A stretch of DNA of 64,000 bases from contig OZ245822.1 of the NCBI GenBank assembly GCA_965228545.1, positions 2,666,001 to 2,730,000 of the forward strand, in the 5' to 3' direction. The position numbers were made by a program, and so were the translations under genes. Below the pieces are notes generated by a model. It was given only the letters and a program-made list of their open reading frames with translations. It was not told the DNA's origin and made no database searches. The DNA is from HXMU1420-13 sp965228545. Lineage in GTDB: Bacteria; Bacteroidota; Rhodothermia; Balneolales; Balneolaceae. Positions 58,594 to 64,000 of the stretch are shown one piece after another; position 1 is the stretch's first letter, and every line of letters begins with the position of its first letter.

Positions 58594-59718
58594 TTAAAGC
58601 GTACCACGCATTTCCTGCTCACGTTCAATAGCTTCGAACAATGCTTTAAAATTTCCTTTACCAAAAGAAGTTGCTCCTTTTCGTTGGATAATCTCGAAAA
58701 ACATCGTTGGGCGAGCTTGTAACGTTCGTGTAAAAATCTGAAGTAAGTAGCCTTCATCATCCCGATCAACCAGAATGCCCAGTTCTTTTAGTTTATCAAT
58801 AGGCTCGTCGATTTTACCAACGCGCTCTTCCAACACATCGTAATAGGTGGTTGGAACGGTGATAAATTCGATTCCCCGATTGCGAAGCTCAGTTACCGTA
58901 TGTACGATGTCATCGGTAGCTACAGCCACGTGTTGCACGCCTGCACCTTCGTAAAAATCGATATACTCATCAATTTGGGATTTCTTTAAACCGGCAGCCG
59001 GCTCGTTGATCGGGAATTTGATGCGACCATTCCCATTGCTCATCACTTTACTCATCAAAGCGGTGTACTCGGTAGAAATATCTTTATCGTCGAAAGAGAG
59101 AATTTGTTTAAAACCAAGCACATCTTCGTACCATTTAACCCATTTGTTCATGGCGCCGAGTTCAACATTTCCAACCATGTGATCAACATATTTAAGACCA
59201 ACCGGCTCTGGGTTGTAACGGGTATCCCATGCTTTATATCCCGGTAGAAATGGACCTTCATAATCTTTACGCTCAACAAAAATGTGAACGGTGTCGCCAT
59301 AGGTATGAATTCCTGCTCGTACTACTTTACCGTGATCATCGGTCTCTGTTTTTGGCTCGAAATACGATTCAGCCCCACGCTTAACGGCTTCGTTGTAGGC
59401 ATAAGCGGCATCTTCAACCCACAGCGCAATTACTTTTACTCCATCACCATGTTGATCGATATGTTTTCCAATCTCAGTTCCGCTATGTAGAGGAGATGTG
59501 AGCACTAATCGGATTTTATCCTGAACCAATACATACGATTCACGGTCTTTTAATCCCGTTTCTAGTCCGGCATAGGCTAACGATTTGAAACCGAATGCCG
59601 ATTTATAAAAATGCGCTGCTTGCTTCGAATTACTTACATAAAATTCGATGTAATCGGTGCCGAGAATGGGCATAAAATCTTGTTCTTGGTCTACTACAGG
59701 ATCAGTCAGAGTTTCCAT
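58594..59718 (-). CDS. hppD: 4-hydroxyphenylpyruvate dioxygenase
   Basis: Fe(II) enzyme converting 4-hydroxyphenylpyruvate and O2 to homogentisate and CO2 in tyrosine degradation. The 374 residues form two vicinal-oxygen-chelate halves. The iron ligands are visible as His in LKYVDHMVGNVELGAM near 180, His in AGVQHVAVATDDIVHT near 260, and Glu in TMFFEIIQRKGATSFGKGNF near 345. The C-terminal QRKGATSFGKGNFKALFEAI is the conserved lid. It is separated by 219 bases from the upstream acetoacetate-CoA ligase gene, with a clean inverted repeat 19 bases upstream of its start, so it is probably its own transcription unit under local control. Confidence 0.97.
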   Translation of the reverse strand: METLTDPVVDQEQDFMPILGTDYIEFYVSNSKQAAHFYKSAFGFKSLAYAGLETGLKDRESYVLVQDKIRLVLTSPLHSGTEIGKHIDQHGDGVKVIALWVEDAAYAYNEAVKRGAESYFEPKTETDDHGKVVRAGIHTYGDTVHIFVERKDYEGPFLPGYKAWDTRYNPEPVGLKYVDHMVGNVELGAMNKWVKWYEDVLGFKQILSFDDKDISTEYTALMSKVMSNGNGRIKFPINEPAAGLKKSQIDEYIDFYEGAGVQHVAVATDDIVHTVTELRNRGIEFITVPTTYYDVLEERVGKIDEPIDKLKELGILVDRDDEGYLLQIFTRTLQARPTMFFEIIQRKGATSFGKGNFKALFEAIEREQEMRGTL

Positions 59719-59736
59719 AGGCTTTCTCTTTCGGTT

Positions 59737-59760
59737 AATTAGTTGCTATAACAACTAATT
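59737..59760. promoter_or_regulatory. Perfect inverted repeat upstream of hppD (candidate operator)
   Basis: AATTAGTTG (59737-59745) and CAACTAATT (59752-59760) are exact 9-base arms around CTATAA. The centre lies about 30 bases upstream of the hppD ATG. Such GTTG/CAAC dyads are typical of MarR-type regulators, which often control aromatic degradation; no regulator gene is in the window. A 5' UTR hairpin is the alternative reading. Confidence 0.5.
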
Positions 59761-59937
59761 TAAGCTTTTCGCGGGTACAGGAAAAGCGCTTTTATGTTAA
59801 GATTTGGGAAAACAACGAACGACAAACGATTTACGACGAATGGGTTTTTAGTCTAGTAATTCAAACAGTCATTGCGAAGAGCCAATGAATTAAGAATCGA
59901 AATTAACTACTCCTCATGAGGACGGGGTTTTATTTGT

Positions 59938-61893
59938 CTAAATCTTACCCGCCAACTCAACAAACACATCCATCGCTTTTGGGTTGCGACTCGCATCTCG
60001 GTTCATGTGTTTGCTCACATCTAAGCCCATGAGGGCTTTTTTTACCGGTACTTCCATTTTCTTACCGCTGAGCGTATAAGGGATTTCATCCACCGCCAAA
60101 ATCAGATCGGGCACATGTCGCGGCGAGCATTCTTCTTTCAGCTGCTGCTTGATAGTTTCAAAAAGCTGCATTTCATTTTGATCGGAATCGATCACCACAA
60201 ACAACGGCATGATGTCGGAGCCGTCTTTCTTTTCCAGATTAACAATCAACGAATCTTGAACTCCTAGAATGCGATCCAACACTGAATAAATCTCAGCAGT
60301 ACCAATGCGAATTCCTTTACGGTTCAGCGTGGCATCCGAGCGACCAAATATCTGCAACTGCCCGTTTTCATCAATCTGAATCCAATCCCCATGACACCAT
60401 TTTCCCTCAAACTTTTCGAAATACGAGCTTTTGTAACGAGCATTTTCTTCATCACCCCAGAAATAAACCGGCATGGAAGGCATGGGGTTCGAAATCACCA
60501 TTTCGCCAAGTGATCCTACCACTTCAATTCCTTCTTCATCCATGCTTTTCAGGTCGCAGCCAAGAGCTCTCCCTTGGATTTTCCCTCTTCGAACCGGTTT
60601 TGACGGAATTCCACCCACAAAAGCGGTGCAAACATCGGTGCCGCCACTCATACTGCATAACCAAAGGTCTTTTTTAACGTGATTGTATACCCAATCAAAA
60701 GCTTCGGGCGGAAGCGGTGCTCCGGTAGAGCCAATGGACCGTAACGCCGTCAAATCGAAATCAGAGCTCGGTGTTAATCCCTTTTTCATGCACGCGATTA
60801 AATACGGCGCACTTGTTCCAAAATGATGAATGGGGAGTTCTTCGGTGATTTTCCAAAGCGAATTTAAATCCGGAGTGCCCGGACTTCCATCAAATAAAAC
60901 AGGAACCGCCCCTGCCAACATCGAAGCTTGTAGAAAATTCCACATCATCCATCCTGTAGTGGTAAACCAGAAAAAATGCTCTCCCGGCTTTACGTCGTTG
61001 TGGAAGTGCATGTACTTTAGATGCTCGAGTAATACACCGCCGTGCGAATGAGTGATTGCTTTGGGCTTGCCGGTAGTACCGGAGGAATACAACACCCAAA
61101 TCGGATGATTGAAATCTACCGCCTCGAAAGTGAGCTCTTTTGAAGGAGATGAAGCGACGGTAGCCCAATGTATGGATTCATCAAGCGTTGCTTTTGCATT
61201 GAGTGTTGGAATCAAAACCACCGTTTTGATGGAAGGAATTGCATCGGCAATTTGCTTTGCTTCGGTGGTTCGATCTATGCGCTTACCGCCATATTGATAT
61301 CCATCGCACGTAAAAAACACTTTCGGCTCAATTTGTTCAAATCGATCAATAACCGTATTGATGCCGAAATCAGGTGAACAACAACTCCAAACCGCTCCCA
61401 GCGAGTTCACCGCTAAAAAACAAGCAATGGTTTCGGGAGTATTAGGTAAATAACCGGCCACTCGGTCACCTTTTGTGATGCTATTCGAAACTAGAAATGC
61501 CTGAACGGATGCCACCTGCTGTTCCAGTTCTCCCCAGCTTATTTTTTTTCGATCACCGGTTTCATTTGCAAAAATGAGCGCCGGGCGATCCTCTGACTTC
61601 ATCCTGAAAATATGCTCGGCATAATTTAGTGTGGCTCCGGTAAACCATCGAGCTCCCGGCATTTCTTCGGTATCAATAACACGCTCGTAATTTGAATGAA
61701 ATTGAATATCAAAGTAGCTACTAAGTGATTCCCAGAAATCTTCATAATGCTCGTTCGACCAGCGCCAGAAATCCTCGTAATTCTTAAAACGAAGATCAAA
61801 TTCTTCTTCAAGCCAACGCTCGTATTTTTTTAGCCCGCTGTTTTGTATAAAATCATCGGATGGAGTCCATAAAATATCCGTTCGATCAGCCAT
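59938..61893 (-). CDS. acsA: Acetoacetate--CoA ligase
   Basis: Activates acetoacetate with ATP and CoA to acetoacetyl-CoA. The 651 residues match the acetoacetyl-CoA synthetase branch of ANL enzymes: an N-terminal WRWSNEHYEDFWESLSSYFD region, A3 loop VLYSSGTTGKPKAITHSHGG near 264-283, HFFWFTTTGWMMWNF near 310, GSTGAPLPPEAFDWVY near 385, DLWLCSMSGGTDVCTAFVGG near 405, and hinge GRSDATLNRKGIRIGTAEIY near 535. The length and GGTD block distinguish it from acetyl-CoA synthetase. It overlaps the preceding flavin reductase gene by 8 bases, and consumes the acetoacetate made by fumarylacetoacetase, the first gene of this operon. Confidence 0.93.
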   Translation of the reverse strand: MADRTDILWTPSDDFIQNSGLKKYERWLEEEFDLRFKNYEDFWRWSNEHYEDFWESLSSYFDIQFHSNYERVIDTEEMPGARWFTGATLNYAEHIFRMKSEDRPALIFANETGDRKKISWGELEQQVASVQAFLVSNSITKGDRVAGYLPNTPETIACFLAVNSLGAVWSCCSPDFGINTVIDRFEQIEPKVFFTCDGYQYGGKRIDRTTEAKQIADAIPSIKTVVLIPTLNAKATLDESIHWATVASSPSKELTFEAVDFNHPIWVLYSSGTTGKPKAITHSHGGVLLEHLKYMHFHNDVKPGEHFFWFTTTGWMMWNFLQASMLAGAVPVLFDGSPGTPDLNSLWKITEELPIHHFGTSAPYLIACMKKGLTPSSDFDLTALRSIGSTGAPLPPEAFDWVYNHVKKDLWLCSMSGGTDVCTAFVGGIPSKPVRRGKIQGRALGCDLKSMDEEGIEVVGSLGEMVISNPMPSMPVYFWGDEENARYKSSYFEKFEGKWCHGDWIQIDENGQLQIFGRSDATLNRKGIRIGTAEIYSVLDRILGVQDSLIVNLEKKDGSDIMPLFVVIDSDQNEMQLFETIKQQLKEECSPRHVPDLILAVDEIPYTLSGKKMEVPVKKALMGLDVSKHMNRDASRNPKAMDVFVELAGKI

Positions 61894-62785
61894 GATAGGT
61901 GCACAAAATTGTTAAGCCTTTCTCTGTATTTCCGGCATCAATTTCGATTTTAGCCAAACGATGGATTTCATCGCGCAATTCTTCCCTTTCAAACTGAGTA
62001 AAAGCAGCCGCAACTGTTTGAAACTGCTTCGCTTCCTCAATTTCTTTTTCTGATGGTAGTTGTTCAATATTCCCTAATCGACCGAGATTATTGGCAGTAA
62101 GCACACCGCTTTCCTGAACGTGTTTAGGCAGATGATCAACCCCAATTCCCTTATTTTGTAACGGCTTTGGTATCTCGAATAAAGCATCAACGTTCGCTCG
62201 GGAATACCAGTTCGCTCCCAACCGTCCTACCAAATCAAGTTTCGTATTGTCGAGCTTTCCGTTTTCATCCAAAAAGTCTGTGTTCAAGTGTATGCGCTGA
62301 ATGCGAGCAAGAACCAGATTTCCTGCCCCACCTTCGGTACCCAATTCGATCACCTGATCAACGGTGCATTCAAAGGAAACCGGGCTTTCTTTTACGCGCG
62401 GCGGTTTAATCTTATCAGATGGAAGCTCTGTAAAACCGGCTTTAACAAACTCATTTACGCCTTTTTCGTACTCGGTACTTGCCAACGACATCTGCTCCAC
62501 CATCGGAAAATTCACAATGTTGATGCATACTTCCGGCACTTCTTTAACATTTTCGTAGGTGTGCTTTGTGGTGTTGTCGCGACCGCGCCGAGAGGGTGAA
62601 AACACCAAGATGGGCGGGTTGTTCGAAAATACGTTGAAAAAACTGAACGGACTGAGATTAACATTTCCATCTTTGTCGATGGTGCTAGCAAAACAAATTG
62701 GTCGTGGGCCAACCGCTGCTGTTAAAATTCCCTGCCGCTCAGGGATATTTATATCGTATGGGTCGAAAGATTTTATTTCGCTCAT
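61886..62785 (-). CDS. Flavin reductase-like (FMN-binding split-barrel) protein of the tyrosine-degradation operon
   Basis: About 299 residues from the ATG at 62785; the longer frame upstream is basic junk overlapping fah and is rejected. The FMN-binding split barrel occupies about residues 15-200: ILTAAVGPRPICFASTIDKD, VNLSPFSFFNVFSNNPPILV and FSPSRRGRDNTTKHTYENVK. A C-terminal ~90-residue helical extension follows (EIEEAKQFQTVAAAFTQFER). It overlaps fah by 4 bases and the ligase gene by 8, so it is a full member of the operon. Its job is unclear; it may reduce FMN for an unknown oxygenase or act on a pathway by-product. Confidence 0.9.
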   Translation of the reverse strand: MSEIKSFDPYDINIPERQGILTAAVGPRPICFASTIDKDGNVNLSPFSFFNVFSNNPPILVFSPSRRGRDNTTKHTYENVKEVPEVCINIVNFPMVEQMSLASTEYEKGVNEFVKAGFTELPSDKIKPPRVKESPVSFECTVDQVIELGTEGGAGNLVLARIQRIHLNTDFLDENGKLDNTKLDLVGRLGANWYSRANVDALFEIPKPLQNKGIGVDHLPKHVQESGVLTANNLGRLGNIEQLPSEKEIEEAKQFQTVAAAFTQFEREELRDEIHRLAKIEIDAGNTEKGLTILCTYHG

Positions 62786-64000
62786 TTTGCCGGTAATAGT
62801 TTTGATCGAACTTCGCCAAAGCCCACACGTTTTCCATCCTTTTCGCAATGGCCTTTCATGGTAACGGTATCGCCATCGTTCAGGAATTTTCGCTCGCTTC
62901 CATCGTTTAGTTTTACAGGATTTTTTCCTGCCCATGATAGTTCAAGCATCGAACCATACGAATCCGGGGATTTCCCTGAAATAGTTCCCGACGCCATCAT
63001 ATCTCCGATATTCACGTTACAACCATTCACGGTATGATGCGCCAATTGCTGCGCCATATTCCAGTACATGTATTTAAAATTCGAGTTTGAAACTACCGTT
63101 GGTTCACTTCCTTCCGGCTCAATTTCCACGGTCAAATTTAAATCGTAATTAAGCTCACCGTCCGTTTTCAAATAATCCAAAACCGGCGGATCTTGTTCTG
63201 GTCCAGCCACTTTAAATGGCTCTAGCGCTTCCATCGTAACCACCCACGGAGAAATGGACGAAGCAAAACTCTTTCCTAAAAATGGTCCAAGTGGTACATA
63301 TTCCCACTTTTGTATATCCCGTGCCGACCAATCGTTAAATAACACCATCCCAAAAATATGATCCATAGCGTTTTCCGTCGATATCTGATCACCTAATTCT
63401 GTCGATTTACCTACGATGAACGCCATTTCCAGCTCGAAATCCATGCGTTGGGAAGGTCCGTAAACGGGATCGCCTTCGGGTGGTTTTGTTTGTCCTTTTG
63501 GGCGATGAATATCCACACCCGAGACTACAATTGATGAAGCCCGACCGTGATAACCAACCGGAAGATGCTTCCAGTTAGGAAGGAGCGCATTCTCCGGGTC
63601 ACGAAACATTTTACCCACGTTGGTGGCATGTTCGATGCTGGAATAAAAATCGGTATAATCACCCACTTTTACCGGTAGATGCATAGTCACTTTATCCATA
63701 GGAACTAACGCGCCGGAGTTTTTTAGGGGAGATGAATCATCACACAAATGCTGCTGCAGCTCGATGCGAACTTGATTGGTTACAGGCTTTCCCAAAGCGA
63801 TAAAATCATTAAGATATTCCCTAGCAAATACTTCCTGATCAATTTCCATATTGGAGAAAGCTCCCAATGAATGGGCGATTTTCAAATCGATCACGAAATT
63901 GCCAATGGCAACGCCAACGCGTTTTGGTCCGCTATCTATAGAAAAAATACCGAAAGGCAGATTATGAATTGAAAAATCAGAATCAGGAGAAATAGGTAGC
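62782..64000 (-). CDS. fahA: Fumarylacetoacetase, N-terminus beyond the window
   Basis: Hydrolyses fumarylacetoacetate to fumarate and acetoacetate, the last step of homogentisate degradation. The frame is open to the window edge: residues before GTG at 63894 read SDFSIHNLPFGIFS then RVGVAIG, the normal FAH N-terminus, so only about 5-10 residues are missing. Catalytic blocks are present: HATNVGKMFRDPENALLPNW, VGYHGRASSIVVSGVDIHRP, QRMDFELEMAFIVGKSTELG (metal Glu residues), MVLFNDWSARDIQKWEYVPL (metal Asp) and LGPFLGKSFASSISPW, then NIGDMMASGTISGKSPDSYG. First visible gene of the reverse-strand operon. Confidence 0.97.
   Translation of the reverse strand, partial: LPISPDSDFSIHNLPFGIFSIDSGPKRVGVAIGNFVIDLKIAHSLGAFSNMEIDQEVFAREYLNDFIALGKPVTNQVRIELQQHLCDDSSPLKNSGALVPMDKVTMHLPVKVGDYTDFYSSIEHATNVGKMFRDPENALLPNWKHLPVGYHGRASSIVVSGVDIHRPKGQTKPPEGDPVYGPSQRMDFELEMAFIVGKSTELGDQISTENAMDHIFGMVLFNDWSARDIQKWEYVPLGPFLGKSFASSISPWVVTMEALEPFKVAGPEQDPPVLDYLKTDGELNYDLNLTVEIEPEGSEPTVVSNSNFKYMYWNMAQQLAHHTVNGCNVNIGDMMASGTISGKSPDSYGSMLELSWAGKNPVKLNDGSERKFLNDGDTVTMKGHCEKDGKRVGFGEVRSKLLPAK

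Noticed and set aside
62786..62935. 50-residue N-terminal extension of the tyrosine-operon flavin reductase
   Set aside because: It overlaps the fah coding region in another frame, is Lys/Arg/Trp-rich and precedes an ATG that overlaps the fah stop as ATGA, the normal coupling.
1..64000. CRISPR array, tRNA genes, prophage or intact insertion sequence
   Set aside because: No regularly spaced repeat, no cloverleaf with a T-loop GTTCRA in context, no transposase, integrase or phage structural protein was found on reading both strands.

Overview
The window looks like the chromosome of an AT-leaning (by eye low-to-mid 40s % GC), heterotrophic Bacteroidota/Balneolota-type bacterium, most likely a marine Balneolaceae relative. 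The reasons are the style of signal peptides (many end in ...AQ), abundant small lipoproteins, few Shine-Dalgarno sites, Bacteroidota-type families (DUF2911, DUF4168, small TonB-C proteins, gluconate-dehydrogenase subunit-3 partners) and a Bacteroidota-style Mrp without the usual cysteine pair. This placement is inference from protein families, not from a marker-gene search. I saw no rRNA, tRNA, CRISPR array, intact insertion sequence or prophage. The DNA reads as ordinary core chromosome with unusually many short dispersed palindromic repeats in its intergenic spaces.

Layout. 1-5 kb: end of a four-helix-bundle gene, aat, then a reverse-strand operon of ECF sigma factor, anti-sigma factor and an internally duplicated secreted protein, then dinB. 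5-14 kb: metabolic singletons (SDR, M19 dipeptidase, a membrane protein with an M15-like end, glutamate dehydrogenase, DoxX, alpha/beta hydrolase, Mrp, flavin reductase) separated by repeat-rich gaps. 14.6-20.6 kb: a tight forward operon gcvT-comB-ftsK-lolA-UPF0104 family membrane protein. 20.6-22.6 kb: a candidate structured RNA with its own terminator, tauE and phzF on the reverse strand. 22.7-32.8 kb: mutS2, a membrane protein followed by two tandem paralogues, an amidohydrolase, fhs, and a GMC oxidoreductase/subunit-3 pair. 33-46.7 kb: two TonB-C lipoproteins (one needing a -1 frameshift), a methyltransferase, an M14 peptidase, an Nramp-like transporter, a hemolysin-III protein, a large outer-membrane peptidase/propeller protein, DUF2911, an AtuA-related protein and a tandem lipoprotein pair. 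46.7-58.4 kb: small proteins, an XRE regulator, a porin / phosphate-binding-like / chemoreceptor operon, a K+ channel, more lipoproteins and an S10 peptidase. 58.5-64 kb: tyrosine degradation on the reverse strand (fumarylacetoacetase, flavin reductase, acetoacetate-CoA ligase, then hppD).

How it works together. The hppD/fah/acetoacetate-CoA ligase block would convert hydroxyphenylpyruvate, through homogentisate, to fumarate and acetoacetyl-CoA; homogentisate dioxygenase and the isomerase are not in the window. Glutamate dehydrogenase, GcvT, Fhs, dipeptidase, M14 and S10 peptidases fit an amino-acid and peptide-based diet. FtsK, LolA and the lipoproteins serve division and envelope biogenesis.

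Most worth checking: (1) a TonB-C lipoprotein gene at 33524-34281 whose second domain is only reachable by a -1 shift located exactly on an A_AAA_AAG slippery heptamer; (2) a rod-shaped RNA fold followed by a reverse-strand intrinsic terminator at 20688-20787; (3) the sigma/anti-sigma/duplicated-effector operon; (4) the porin-PBP-chemoreceptor operon; (5) several families of interspersed palindromic repeats. Start codons were moved inward from the longest frame wherever a signal peptide, family N-terminus or ATG argued for it.
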